The notes: a model not told the origin generated them from the sequence alone. Positions 25,809-35,729 are shown, counted from the first letter of the stretch. The stretch: DNA of 64,000 nt from Streptococcus agalactiae ATCC 13813 (GCF_000186445.1 NZ_GL636070.1:1681939-1745938), one strand, 5' to 3'. Numbers and translations: made by a program.

Positions 25809-27881
25809 TCAAATTTTTGAATTAATAAAATTTCTATAGTTTTCGTTACTTTCCATAAGATTAATATGTGTATCCTTATAAACATCACCCGTTTCGTTAT
25901 CTATGTAAATAACATAGTCAACATAGTCGACAATATCTAGATGATGACTAACAATCAACATTGTCCTTTCAGAGTATTGACTGTTCTGAAGAATATTAAG
26001 ATAGATTCTATTTTTACTTTGTTCATCAAGATTACTGAAAGCTTCATCCCAGAAAATAATAGAGTTTTTTTTCAATAGAGACTTAGCAATTAACATTTTT
26101 TGAATCTGTCCTCCAGATAAATTTTTCCCCTGTTTCAATAACTTTGAATGAATTTTATTTGGTAACTGGGCAATAACCTCATCAGCTGAAGTATCTTTTA
26201 ATACTTGATACAATGGCTCTAAATTATCTGCATCCCATTCTAAATTTTCTAACACGCTTCCTTTTCTTAATGTCATATTCTGTAGAACAACACTCAAACT
26301 ATCTTCAAAATTTTTAATACCATATTTCAACGATCCACTAAATCGTAGCATACCCGCTAAAAGTAATAGTAACGTTGATTTTCCACTACCTGATTTACCT
26401 ATGATTGCAATCTTTTCACCTCTATTAATTGTCAAGTTAATATCCTTATAAATCGGACTCATGCCATAAGAAAAATTTAGGCTTTCAGCCTTAATTAAAT
26501 ACTCATCCGAATCTGAACTTTGTACTAAAATTGGTCTACTATCTTTTAATAAATCACTTTGTTTTTCAGCATATATCCCCAGCTTTACTACTTCAAAAAC
26601 TGCACCCTTCACTTGTTCAATTGCAGATATTAATAATGAAATACTTGTTTGATAGACTAGTAAATCTGAGATGGATACTTTTATATATTTATTATAGTAA
26701 ATCGCTATAACTATAATTACAGACAAACTAATGTAATTAAAAATCGTGCTAACTAACTGTGATAAGTTTTCAAACTTTAAAATCTGTGAATATTTTTCAG
26801 TAACTTGTTGATTAATTTTCATCCACGATGCAAAAGTTAGACCTTCTCGTCTCATTATTTTGATATAATCAATATCATCTAAATCTGTTTGTAACTCTGA
26901 ATTAAAGTCAATCAAATATTGCAGATAAGTTTGGTTATATTCATTCTGTTTACGATAAAGTATAATAGAAATTACACTGTAAACCAAAATCATTATGATC
27001 AAGATTATTGTTAACCTTACAGAAATTGTTATTAAATATGTAAAAATAACAATTGCTGAGATGAAACTTACACAAGAGGGGATAATCTTCAATGTCACAT
27101 TATCCCTTAAAGTAGACTTGAAATTTATCTTCTCTGAAATACCGCCACTTAGATGATTTCTAAAATATAATAGTGGTTTTTTTAACAATTTTTGGAAAAG
27201 TGCTTTACTATAGTTATCATCAAAATCTAAGTTATATTCATTTAAGGCACTATTCTTAATAAAATAGCCTAATAGTTGAAAAAGAACAACACCAAATAGA
27301 ACTAGTATGCTTGACAAGAATTGAAACTTTTCTGATAACATATATCTTAATAAGATAGAAAATGCTAAAACGCTTATCTGGATTAGTACCAACGAAAGCA
27401 AAAATAGAATAATTGTTTTTGTTTTCAAAGTAAGTTTAAAATATTTCCAAAATATCTGTTTGTATTTTTGAGTTTGAAAATTTTCATCCTTATTTATTAA
27501 CACTATAGTTTCAGAATAGTGGTTTAGAAACTCATCATGACTGTATTTTACACGACCAATAGCGGGATCTACAATCGTAACTTGTTTTTCAGTAATTTTA
27601 TCTAATACTACGAAATTATCTTGATTCCAGTGAAGAATTATTCTTTGCTTTTTTTCATTGTAGACTTGTAATAAATCTCTAAACGATGCGTGATACGCCT
27701 TCAAAGCTACTCCAAATCTTTTGTTTAGAGATAGCAAGTATGATACATTAAGTCCGTCTGCTGGTAATGAGTCTTTATCGTATACTTCATATAGTGGAAC
27801 TTTATGACCTAAATCATTTAATAACATTGTGTAACACGCTAACAGACAATCCTCTTCGTTGTTTTGTAAAATAATCTTCAT
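25809..27881 (-). CDS. scnT: Lantibiotic processing and export ABC transporter (LanT)
   Basis: 690 residues. The N-terminal C39 peptidase has its nucleophile Cys12 (NEEDCLLACYTML), His (ILHWNQDNFVVL) and Asp (IVDPAIGRV). Six membrane helices (about 150-430) follow. The ATPase has IGKSGSGKSTLLLL, LSGGQIQKM and IIFWDEAFSNLDE. It cleaves the leader behind the double-glycine-type site of the modified peptides while exporting them. It lies 68 bp behind scnM with an AAAGGAAAA site. Confidence 0.95.
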   Translation of the reverse strand: MKIILQNNEEDCLLACYTMLLNDLGHKVPLYEVYDKDSLPADGLNVSYLLSLNKRFGVALKAYHASFRDLLQVYNEKKQRIILHWNQDNFVVLDKITEKQVTIVDPAIGRVKYSHDEFLNHYSETIVLINKDENFQTQKYKQIFWKYFKLTLKTKTIILFLLSLVLIQISVLAFSILLRYMLSEKFQFLSSILVLFGVVLFQLLGYFIKNSALNEYNLDFDDNYSKALFQKLLKKPLLYFRNHLSGGISEKINFKSTLRDNVTLKIIPSCVSFISAIVIFTYLITISVRLTIILIIMILVYSVISIILYRKQNEYNQTYLQYLIDFNSELQTDLDDIDYIKIMRREGLTFASWMKINQQVTEKYSQILKFENLSQLVSTIFNYISLSVIIVIAIYYNKYIKVSISDLLVYQTSISLLISAIEQVKGAVFEVVKLGIYAEKQSDLLKDSRPILVQSSDSDEYLIKAESLNFSYGMSPIYKDINLTINRGEKIAIIGKSGSGKSTLLLLLAGMLRFSGSLKYGIKNFEDSLSVVLQNMTLRKGSVLENLEWDADNLEPLYQVLKDTSADEVIAQLPNKIHSKLLKQGKNLSGGQIQKMLIAKSLLKKNSIIFWDEAFSNLDEQSKNRIYLNILQNSQYSERTMLIVSHHLDIVDYVDYVIYIDNETGDVYKDTHINLMESNENYRNFINSKI

Positions 27882-27949
27882 ACTTGAGTTTTCCTTTCTA
27901 TCTCTTTTTAAAGAGTAGGGATTAAAATATCCAACGAATCATCTTTTTT

Positions 27950-30694
27950 TTAATATTTTGCTGTAGAATATAAAATTCCTGACAAACCATTCATTATTCC
28001 ATAAACATTATATTTAGTATTAAAGCTGCACATCCATCCATTCTCTAAACCAAATGAATGTAATTTTCTATACTCTATATCTAAAATTTTTTCCAATTCT
28101 TCTCTTTCATTTCCTGATAGATACGAGCAATAATAACTCAGTGCTAACAAATTTCCACTTGTTCCATGACAAATAGAAAAATTTGTCATATCGAAACCAA
28201 TTTCAATTATCTGAGATGCTGCATGTTTCATATCAGCCTCTAATTCGCTTCTCTTTGTTTTAGATATAATATGGAATTTTTTATCCAGCTGTAATTGAGC
28301 TAATCTTGCAGCTAACACCCCTGTAGAACCATGACACCAATTAGCACTAGTCGAATTATTTCTTTTATCTATCCATCCATTTGATAATTTTTGATGACTA
28401 TCAAAATTTGTAGCTCGATAGAACAATTCCACTGCTTCAGAACTATTCAATGCCACCGCAAGATAAAGTAATCCCAGTTCTATTCCTAAATTCCCATGTG
28501 CTAAACTAACATTATTAGATTCCAATTTATCCCACGCAATATAATCTTCAGAAATATTTTTCAAATCAACTAATTTCTCAAAAGATTGTTGAAGATTTCC
28601 AATTGATACATTACTATTTCGTAAGGCTACAATCTCACTAGGAAAACTTGATAGAAAATCTGCACTCTGAACATTCAAATCTAAGATATATTTGTTATTA
28701 ATATCAAAAATAGATACTGGTATTTCTTGACCAGTAATTGACTGTATTCTAATCATTGCAGATAAAATTCCTAACTTGCCAACATAATACGATTGATTTT
28801 GTGTAGAATAATAAGCCTTCATTAAAGTCATGAAAATTCTGCGTAAACAGTTATAAATTCTCTGTTGTCTATCATCATCGACCAATTCATAAACTTCACA
28901 TAACGCAATAGACAGTCCTGCAATACCCTCATAAATTGATGAATCCATGGGTTCTAGTTGAAATGCATCATAGTCTGTAACTTTCAAAGTTAACCAATTT
29001 GTACTTCCATCTAATTTAGAAAATTTTTCATTTTTTAAAATTGTATCAACTATAGTATTAATACCAGTAAATAATATGCTATGATTTGAGTTTGAATTTT
29101 GAAAAATTATATATGACTCTTGCAACTCTGTACTGTATAAAGCATTTGGGGTTTTAATTGAAAATTCTACTAAATCTAACTGTTCTTCCATAGTATCTAA
29201 ATCAAATTTTTCCAATTTTTCAATTGTATCACTCAGTGAAGATTTTTTTAGTTTCCAAATATTAGTATTACCGTCCTTATCTTTAACATTAATATCACTT
29301 GCACAAACGTAAAAATACGGAATATCCATGTTCAAAAGTTGTTTTACTTCAGATTGACATAAATTATGACTATCGTAGTTCGTTAATTTATTTGACATTT
29401 TTTCAAACAAAATATTATCCTGGTTGCAGTAAACTGGTGAAAGCAATAATTGTCTAACTAGACTATAATCTCTAGTATTTCTAAATAAAACACGTGTTTT
29501 TATATCACTAAAACTTAAGTAAAGTTTCTTCAATGCTTCCTTATTATTAATAATAAATTTACTTAATTCTATGAAGCCTTCTTTAATATATTCTACATAT
29601 TCTTCAGCGTTTAAATACGTTTTTATTCCCAAATTATTCTCAAAGTATGGTAAGTGATTCTGGTTTTCAGTCTTGTACTTCTGTTTTTCAACATGTATAT
29701 CATCTCTATTATGATTTATAATAACTTTTGCTTCACCAATAAGCGTTCCTCCTAAAACACCACTCGTATCACCTCCGAAAATTTTGTCAGCCTCAGAAAT
29801 AGGTAATAATCCCGTAGAAAGAACTGAATTCCGACTATTTTCAACAATTTTTAATGTTGCATCATTTTCAGCTACTGTCTCATATGGATTAGTTGAAAAA
29901 ACTGTTTCAGCATCTACTAATATAGGTTGGATACTATGAGATATAAGATTTTCAAAGTGTAAATCAGAGATATTAAGAATATAGGAGTAAACTAAAAGAT
30001 ACCCCATTCTCTTATAAAACTCGTTTGCTTCTTTAAGTGAGGATACTGGCTTACTCTCGACAAATACTTCCCAAAAATATTCATTTTTATCTAAAAAATC
30101 AGGAATGAACCTAATTTCCTTTTTCAAATAATTACTTGCTTGACTATCTAATTCTTTTAAAAGAATATTTGGTCTTGATGATTTTTTCTTATAAACCAAT
30201 TTTTGTCTATTATAATCCAGAATACAGACTCCGCTTCCATTGTGAATATCTCCTGTGACTTTTATATCTAAAACATTTAAATCAGGACTCTCATCATTAG
30301 ACTTTAAAAATTTTAATTTTTTTAATTCTAAGAAATCACTCACAAAGTGCTTTTTCACGCAATTTAGTAAGTCTAAATAGTGTTTAATACTGATAAATAC
30401 ACGCTGATTAATCTTAGGAAATCGTTCCTCTATTTCATCTAAAATAGTACCGTTTCTACATAATACATTATTAAAAAAGTCATATCGAAGTTCTGCTGTT
30501 TCACCAACCAATGTCCCATTAATGCGCTTTTCATTAATTAAATAAATCAATGTAGATCTATAATAATCTGAAATTTTTTCCTCAATTTGCTTAATTAGCG
30601 AGTCACTTTCATTTAAAACTTCAGGGATGAGCCTTTCAATTACTACTTTAGGAAATTTATCAAACTGACTATATAGTTGCTCTTTCTGATTCAT
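27950..30694 (-). CDS. scnM: Class II lanthionine synthetase (LanM)
   Basis: 914 residues, normal for LanM. The N-terminal two thirds is the kinase-like dehydratase that phosphorylates and eliminates Ser/Thr; YSYILNISDLHFENLISH and PILVDAETVF are its core motifs. The C-terminal LanC-like cyclase binds zinc through Cys787 (NWCHGSTG) and Cys842-His843 (SICHGTSGN), all present. It forms (methyl)lanthionine rings in both ScnA peptides. It starts 20 bp behind the second peptide gene after GAGAGGTAAT. Confidence 0.96.
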   Translation of the reverse strand: MNQKEQLYSQFDKFPKVVIERLIPEVLNESDSLIKQIEEKISDYYRSTLIYLINEKRINGTLVGETAELRYDFFNNVLCRNGTILDEIEERFPKINQRVFISIKHYLDLLNCVKKHFVSDFLELKKLKFLKSNDESPDLNVLDIKVTGDIHNGSGVCILDYNRQKLVYKKKSSRPNILLKELDSQASNYLKKEIRFIPDFLDKNEYFWEVFVESKPVSSLKEANEFYKRMGYLLVYSYILNISDLHFENLISHSIQPILVDAETVFSTNPYETVAENDATLKIVENSRNSVLSTGLLPISEADKIFGGDTSGVLGGTLIGEAKVIINHNRDDIHVEKQKYKTENQNHLPYFENNLGIKTYLNAEEYVEYIKEGFIELSKFIINNKEALKKLYLSFSDIKTRVLFRNTRDYSLVRQLLLSPVYCNQDNILFEKMSNKLTNYDSHNLCQSEVKQLLNMDIPYFYVCASDINVKDKDGNTNIWKLKKSSLSDTIEKLEKFDLDTMEEQLDLVEFSIKTPNALYSTELQESYIIFQNSNSNHSILFTGINTIVDTILKNEKFSKLDGSTNWLTLKVTDYDAFQLEPMDSSIYEGIAGLSIALCEVYELVDDDRQQRIYNCLRRIFMTLMKAYYSTQNQSYYVGKLGILSAMIRIQSITGQEIPVSIFDINNKYILDLNVQSADFLSSFPSEIVALRNSNVSIGNLQQSFEKLVDLKNISEDYIAWDKLESNNVSLAHGNLGIELGLLYLAVALNSSEAVELFYRATNFDSHQKLSNGWIDKRNNSTSANWCHGSTGVLAARLAQLQLDKKFHIISKTKRSELEADMKHAASQIIEIGFDMTNFSICHGTSGNLLALSYYCSYLSGNEREELEKILDIEYRKLHSFGLENGWMCSFNTKYNVYGIMNGLSGILYSTAKY

Positions 30695-30713
30695 AATATT
30701 ACCTCTCTAAAAA

Positions 30714-30875
30714 TTAGCAACATGAAAAGATTGCTTGTAAACTATTCCAACGACATTCTGCTGAAATAGTATTTACTCCATGGCCTGCTCCACCTAAAAG
30801 TTCATCAACTTCTTCTAACTTAAGTTCTTGTAAGGATTCCAAAGCATCTTGACAAATTTTATTATTATTTTTCAT
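30714..30875 (-). CDS. scnA1: Second lantibiotic precursor, lacticin-481 group (ScnA' type)
   Basis: 53 residues with a GAGGTGAT ribosome site. The leader is acidic (ELKLEEVDELLGG) and ends in a double-glycine. The core starts AGHGVNTISAECRWN and ends AIFSCC. The T-I-S-x-E-C and S/T-C-C pattern is that of lacticin 481, mutacin II and streptococcin A-FF22, so it should take the same three-ring topology. It lies directly before scnM. Whether the product is active is unknown. Confidence 0.93.
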   Translation of the reverse strand: MKNNNKICQDALESLQELKLEEVDELLGGAGHGVNTISAECRWNSLQAIFSCC

Positions 30876-30935
30876 AATTTATCACCTCATATGTTATACC
30901 GAGCATAACTCGAAAATATTTTTATTTATGCTTTA

Positions 30936-30984
30936 ATTTTAAAATCGCAACATAAAGAAAAGTTAAAGCTAATCTAAAGCTAAT
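30936..30984 (-). promoter_or_regulatory. Putative ScnR-controlled promoter of scnA1-scnM-scnT
   Basis: Two copies of TAAAGCTAAT (plus-strand reading, at 30964 and 30975) have an 11-bp period. The minus-strand -10 TAAAAT starts at 30941, 23 bp from the proximal copy, and no -35 hexamer is present. Direct repeats of one helical turn overlapping -35 are how OmpR-type activators work. The rest of the 460-bp gap between the two peptide genes is AT-rich without a gene. Confidence 0.6.
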
Positions 30985-31279
30985 GTTAATTTATTGATAA
31001 ATCTTGTTAGTTCAGAATCAAACAAGGATAAAGTAACTTCACATTACTAATTTATACCTCTTCTTAATATTTTTTACATAAGTTGTAAATCATATACTTT
31101 CTTTAAATACACATCACATTTTATCCTTCATCATTAAATCGTAAACTTTAGTGAATACAACGGAGTATATTTAGTGGGTAGAATCTCGTCTTGACACAAA
31201 ATACTTTACAAATCTTTACTCCTAGATTCTATTTTTCGATAAGCAATTCTATTATCTTTAGAATTAAAATTTCTAAATA

Positions 31280-31309
31280 TAAAAAAAGAGGTTTCCCTCC
31301 TTTTTTAAT
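31280..31309 (-). terminator. Weak terminator/attenuator after scnA
   Basis: On the minus strand GAGG-GAAA-CCTC is followed by T7 and preceded by A/G-rich bases that extend the stem imperfectly. Partial termination here would make scnA mRNA more abundant than downstream transcript, common in lantibiotic operons. Confidence 0.7.
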
Positions 31310-31339
31310 GTAACATATTAGACACTTAGTCATCCAAAA

Positions 31340-31495
31340 TCAAGAACAACATGTGGCAAGAAACGCCCATGTATTTAGGTGACATTCATGTGAGATGGTT
31401 TTAAATACGCCATTTTTTCCTGCACCGATAATTTGGTCAAGCTCTTCAAGACTAACTTCTTGAATTGATTCAATAATTGTTGTTTCTTTTTCCAT
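31340..31495 (-). CDS. scnA: Lantibiotic precursor, streptococcin A-FF22 / macedocin
   Basis: 51 residues. The 25-residue leader ends VSLEELDQIIGA, a double-glycine-type (Gly-Ala) site for the C39 peptidase. The 26-residue core begins GKNGVFKTISHECHL and ends FLATCCS. From memory of the published peptide, this equals mature streptococcin A-FF22 and macedocin. The Thr, Ser and Cys residues for the three rings are all present. The ribosome site is AAAAGGATAA. It is the first gene of the biosynthetic unit, with an activator-type promoter upstream. Confidence 0.96.
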   Translation of the reverse strand: MEKETTIIESIQEVSLEELDQIIGAGKNGVFKTISHECHLNTWAFLATCCS

Positions 31496-31572
31496 AATTT
31501 ATCCTTTTCTTAATTTTATTTGAGTGCCGTTCTTATTTTGAGACCAAGTGTCTTTATCTTTGTTACAAGTAA

Positions 31573-31627
31573 ATTTTACAAAGTTGACTTTAAGATATAT
31601 TAAAGAAATCATAAAGTTATTTTAAAG
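31573..31627 (-). promoter_or_regulatory. Putative ScnR-controlled promoter of scnA
   Basis: TAAAG recurs at 31601, 31612 and 31623 (plus-strand reading), an exact 11-bp period. The minus-strand -10 TAAAAT starts at 31578, 23 bp from the nearest repeat; there is no -35 match. An AAAGATT-TTA-AATCTTT dyad (31624-31640) extends the array toward scnR, so one bound region might influence both directions. Confidence 0.65.
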
Positions 31628-31707
31628 ATTTTAAATCTTTGATTTTACTCCATACCGTTAAAATAAAATCCTTTATGATATAATTAAAAAATCAAGGAGG
31701 TATTTAT

Positions 31708-32406
31708 ATGAATTTTGAAACACAGTTATTAAACAAACGGATATTAATAATAGATGACGATGTCTCACTTAGTCAATCTATCAAAGAGGTATTAGTCAAT
31801 AGAGGATTTAAAAATATTAGTAACGCTTATAGTATTAGCGAGGGCATTGATATTTTTTCTGTATCCAAGATTGATTTCATCATATTAGATGTAATGTTAC
31901 CTGATGGTGAGGGGTATTTACTTGCCAAATATATTAGAAAAACTTCTGATATTCCAATATTATTTTTAACAGCAAAAAATAATCCTGATGATGAAGTTAA
32001 AGGCCTTGGATCAGGTGGTGATGATTTTGTCACTAAACCATTTCTCCCGAAAACCTTAATATATCGTATCATTGCTCTATTAAGAAGAGCATACAAAAAT
32101 GAATCCGAATTAATTACATTGTCTTCTTGTACCATTGATTTAAATAATACAAGTGTAAATAAAAATGGAAATCAACTTTCACTAACTCCTACTGAAATAC
32201 AGATACTACGAAAACTATACAGTAATAAGAACTACATTGTTTCAACAGAAACAATTTGTGATACTATTTGGGGACTTGATAGTTCTGGATATGAAAAGTC
32301 ATTAATGGTACACATTCGAAATATAAGAGAAAAAATAGAATCAAGCCCTTCTAAACCGGATCATCTTATTACCGTTAAAGGTCTTGGATATAAGCTTGTT
32401 GTCTGA
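31708..32406 (+). CDS. scnR: OmpR-type response regulator of the lantibiotic locus
   Basis: 232 residues. The receiver domain has the acidic pocket IIDDD and phospho-acceptor Asp61 (FIILDVMLPDGEGY), with Lys in FVTKPF. The winged-helix output domain (about 130-230) has YEKSLMVHIRNIREKI. It should activate the repeat-bearing promoters of scnA, scnA1 and scnF when phosphorylated by ScnK. The ribosome site is AAGGAGG, with a TATAAT at 31679-31684 and a poor -35. It is divergent from scnA. Confidence 0.93.
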   Translation: MNFETQLLNKRILIIDDDVSLSQSIKEVLVNRGFKNISNAYSISEGIDIFSVSKIDFIILDVMLPDGEGYLLAKYIRKTSDIPILFLTAKNNPDDEVKGLGSGGDDFVTKPFLPKTLIYRIIALLRRAYKNESELITLSSCTIDLNNTSVNKNGNQLSLTPTEIQILRKLYSNKNYIVSTETICDTIWGLDSSGYEKSLMVHIRNIREKIESSPSKPDHLITVKGLGYKLVV

Positions 32407-32422
32407 GGTAACGGAGTTTTTA

Positions 32423-33784
32423 ATGAATATTTTCAAAAAAAGCGTATTAAAATTTATTCTTTCATTTTTAACCATCATATTTATTGATATTTTTCTATTA
32501 GTTATCACTACAAATTATATTCGTAGTCAACAATCAGCTATGGATATTATAAAAACAGTTTCCTCCAACATCATCCCTGAAAATAATACTTATAAAGTTA
32601 GTTTAAAAGGAAAAGAACTAATCGAGATGAATAATTTATGGGTCATGATCATTGATCAAGATAGCGGGAAGGAAAAATTTAATATAAATAAACCTACTAA
32701 TATAAAAAGTAACTTTGATTATGCTGATGTTATCAGGTTCTCTCGATACTATTTAGAAGATTATCCTGTCTTTACCCAAATTAATGAGGAGCAGAAAGAT
32801 ATTTACATTATTGCCTTTCCAAAAGACAGCATTATTCGATATGGTAATAATTACTTTGATTTAAAGAGAGTTCAAATTTTTCCAATTCTTATTCTAGCTA
32901 TAATTTTTGTCAATTGCTTATTTTGTTTATTTCTATATATGTATAGTATTACGTTCTTAAATCGTAATATACAACCCATTATCAGTGCAATTGGTAACTT
33001 ACCATTAGGTTTAAATAAGCAGGTTGACTCAGTCAAAGAGTTAGATCGATTGACTTTAGCAGTTAATTCCGCCAACAGGAAATTACGTGAAAATGAAGAG
33101 TTTAAGGAAAATTGGATTTCCGGAATAGCACATGATATAAAAACTCCACTTTCAGTTATCGTGTCCAATACATCTTTAGCTATCGAAAAAACAGATAATG
33201 AAAATCTTCTAAAACATCTCAAACCCACTTTAGTTGAGAGTCATTACATCCAAAATTTATTGAACGACCTCAATATTTTTGCAAGATTAACAAATGGTAA
33301 TTTCAAATTGAACTTGGAGATTGTTGAAATTATTCCTTTCTTTAAAGAAATAATTATTCAAATTATTAATCAAGAAATTTGGGAAGAATTTAACTTTGAG
33401 TTTTCACACGATTCCAACCTCTTTAGAAAAAAAATGTATGTTGAAAAGGCCCTCATTTCTCGAGTTATCCATAACTTAATCTATAACTCAGTACTTCATA
33501 ATAGATCAGGATGCAAAATTAGTATAATTCTAGAATGTACTTCAAATAATGAATTTTCTATAACAGTTCTAGATAACGGAGTAGGGGTTTCTCCTGATAG
33601 ACTCAAGAGTATTAGCATCTCTAATATTGAAGAATTTAATTTTGACATATCAGGCGTTAGAAGAAGTGGTATGGGATTAAAAATTTCTAAACAAATTATT
33701 AATCGACACGGAGGCAGTTTTATTATTACAAGTCAGCAGAATAAATATTTCCAATCGAAAATCATACTTCCACTCAAAAAATAA
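32423..33784 (+). CDS. scnK: Sensor histidine kinase of the lantibiotic locus
   Basis: 453 residues from the ATG at 32423 (site ACGGAG); a longer in-frame start inside scnR is less likely. Two membrane helices (about 5-30 and 155-185) flank an extracellular sensor of about 120 residues. The phospho-acceptor His lies in GIAHDIKTPLSVI, and the ATPase boxes in NLIYNSVLHN and LDNGVGVS. It should sense the lantibiotic or a stress signal and phosphorylate ScnR. Confidence 0.92.
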   Translation: MNIFKKSVLKFILSFLTIIFIDIFLLVITTNYIRSQQSAMDIIKTVSSNIIPENNTYKVSLKGKELIEMNNLWVMIIDQDSGKEKFNINKPTNIKSNFDYADVIRFSRYYLEDYPVFTQINEEQKDIYIIAFPKDSIIRYGNNYFDLKRVQIFPILILAIIFVNCLFCLFLYMYSITFLNRNIQPIISAIGNLPLGLNKQVDSVKELDRLTLAVNSANRKLRENEEFKENWISGIAHDIKTPLSVIVSNTSLAIEKTDNENLLKHLKPTLVESHYIQNLLNDLNIFARLTNGNFKLNLEIVEIIPFFKEIIIQIINQEIWEEFNFEFSHDSNLFRKKMYVEKALISRVIHNLIYNSVLHNRSGCKISIILECTSNNEFSITVLDNGVGVSPDRLKSISISNIEEFNFDISGVRRSGMGLKISKQIINRHGGSFIITSQQNKYFQSKIILPLKK

Positions 33785-33863
33785 TCTACTTCACAGAATT
33801 AATAATTAATATTTTAGAGAATCTCTATTAACTCAAATTTAGTTTGTTGAGATTTCCTTATAT

Positions 33864-35729
33864 TTATTCTATCTGAATACCATCCCGTAATTTTGAACCT
33901 ACATCTCTCCTAGCATTCAACACTTTCACAAACCTTTCCAACCTTCTAGCTAGTCCCTCATACTCATCAAGATAATGACCTAGCTCCTCTTGTAATACTC
34001 CTATTTCCTTATTTACCTGTTCTAATGAAATTGATTCGGTTAAATTTAGCTTTGAAAAATCATACCTTGCTAGTTTTTGACTGCTCAGTTCAGCACCCTT
34101 CAGATTGATAAATACTTCCGCCATCTTGTTTAAGGTGGCGATTTTTTCGTTTGTTTGAGTCAGTTTTATATCTAGCTCTGCTATTTCTGCGACTAGTTCG
34201 TCTTTAATGTCTTGGTATTTCTTATCAGTTTCAGTTAATTCAATCAAGAGGTTAATCTCAGAAATCTTTTCTTGTAGACTCTCAACTGTTGGTCGTCTAT
34301 ATGGTATCATCCGACTATCATTAGTTAGCTGTCTAATTAAGGTCCGTCCTTTTATGTAACGGTTCATCTCAGAATTTTCTTTGTTATAGATAAAGTATGA
34401 GGTTGTCTCACGGATATAGACTTTATATTTTTTATGATTTTCTTCTTCCATAATATCCAATTGATAGTTGGGAATGAAAATAAGACCACTCTGCTTAATA
34501 CCAAAAGACACCTTGATATAAATGCCCTCATCAACTAACCTCTCAATTTGATGTTCCACAAGTTCAACTTCAAACTCATGGATGGTATCTCGTTGCCCCT
34601 TGTATTTCTTGAAGGCTTCCTCACTCTCTTCAGTGGATACCTTCTCCTTATCTCGTTCTTCTTGAAAAGCATGGTACAGTTTCTGTAGATTTTCTAATCC
34701 ATCTGAAACACCAACTTCCTTATTTTTAAAGTAATCTTGAAAAAAATTGACATCATATAATTTCTTGTCACTTATTTTTTTATGATTCAGACTTATCTGC
34801 TTTCCATTTTTTTCAAGTATGAAGGTTACATTCTTTTGTTTTAAGTCAATGGTTAGATTCAATTCTTTCGCTTTTGTCAGTAACTTTTCCAAAGAATTAA
34901 CACGGTTCAACAAAAATTCTAAACGACTTTCAATCTCTTGCTTGGCAAAGTGTGTACGAAAAAATTCTTCATCATATAAATCTCGTTTACTGAGTTGGCG
35001 TCCTCGAATTGGTTTTGTCATTGCTCTATCCGTCATCATAAAGCGACTATGCTTCTGGCTAAAATCGATGTGAACATGCAACTGCACCGCTTTTTCCAAA
35101 AAATCATCAAAGGACTTTGAGTGCTGCATCAAAAAATAAAGACGTTGCTTCAATTCAAATTTATGACTAGACTGCCTATATTTTTGATAGTCACGGTAGG
35201 AGAAACGTTTTTCAATAATTTTCGCTCCAGCAATCTTAGAAATGCGGTCTGAAATCATACGAAGGTTTCGTTCCAAGGCATAATTCCATATCAACTTTTT
35301 ATCTGAATTACGGTCAATGGCGTTGATTAGGATATGATTATGAACATGATCTTTGTCTGTATGAGTCGCTACGATAAACTTAAAGCGACCTCCTGTTAAT
35401 TCCATCATGGTATCATAACCAATGCGGTTAATTTCTTCAGGTGTCAGATTATCCTCAGGAGAAAATGATTGAATGAGGTGATGGGCATGGATATTTTGTT
35501 GATGTTTTTCTTGTCGGTCATTTCTGGATTCGTACAACTTGTCGTTATTGGTAAAGTTGACATTGTACATTTCTACCATTTCTTCATAGCTGGGAAAGTC
35601 TAAGTAATTGCTCACGCCAAAATCAGATACCAATTTCAAATTGTCCGTTTTATCAGGATTGAGAATATACTTAATTAAACGCCTACGATATTTTTTTCCG
35701 TGCGTCGCAAAATGCTTAGTGATTACCAT
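33864..35729 (-). CDS. MobP-like conjugative relaxase
   Basis: 621 residues. The N-terminal nickase (about 1-190) has the metal-binding His cluster ATHTDKDHVHNHILI and an upstream HHLIQSFSPED motif. A long, partly coiled C-terminal part (about 330-600) follows. It would nick oriT and pilot the strand into the recipient. It is the last gene of a three-gene unit and overlaps the preceding gene by 14 bp. Lineage is Tn5252-like by gene order. Confidence 0.9.
   Translation of the reverse strand: MVITKHFATHGKKYRRRLIKYILNPDKTDNLKLVSDFGVSNYLDFPSYEEMVEMYNVNFTNNDKLYESRNDRQEKHQQNIHAHHLIQSFSPEDNLTPEEINRIGYDTMMELTGGRFKFIVATHTDKDHVHNHILINAIDRNSDKKLIWNYALERNLRMISDRISKIAGAKIIEKRFSYRDYQKYRQSSHKFELKQRLYFLMQHSKSFDDFLEKAVQLHVHIDFSQKHSRFMMTDRAMTKPIRGRQLSKRDLYDEEFFRTHFAKQEIESRLEFLLNRVNSLEKLLTKAKELNLTIDLKQKNVTFILEKNGKQISLNHKKISDKKLYDVNFFQDYFKNKEVGVSDGLENLQKLYHAFQEERDKEKVSTEESEEAFKKYKGQRDTIHEFEVELVEHQIERLVDEGIYIKVSFGIKQSGLIFIPNYQLDIMEEENHKKYKVYIRETTSYFIYNKENSEMNRYIKGRTLIRQLTNDSRMIPYRRPTVESLQEKISEINLLIELTETDKKYQDIKDELVAEIAELDIKLTQTNEKIATLNKMAEVFINLKGAELSSQKLARYDFSKLNLTESISLEQVNKEIGVLQEELGHYLDEYEGLARRLERFVKVLNARRDVGSKLRDGIQIE

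Noticed and set aside
30714..31495. Interpretation of scnA and scnA1 as the alpha and beta halves of a two-peptide lantibiotic
   Set aside because: Both cores carry the lacticin-481 pattern and only one LanM is encoded; no beta-type peptide is present.
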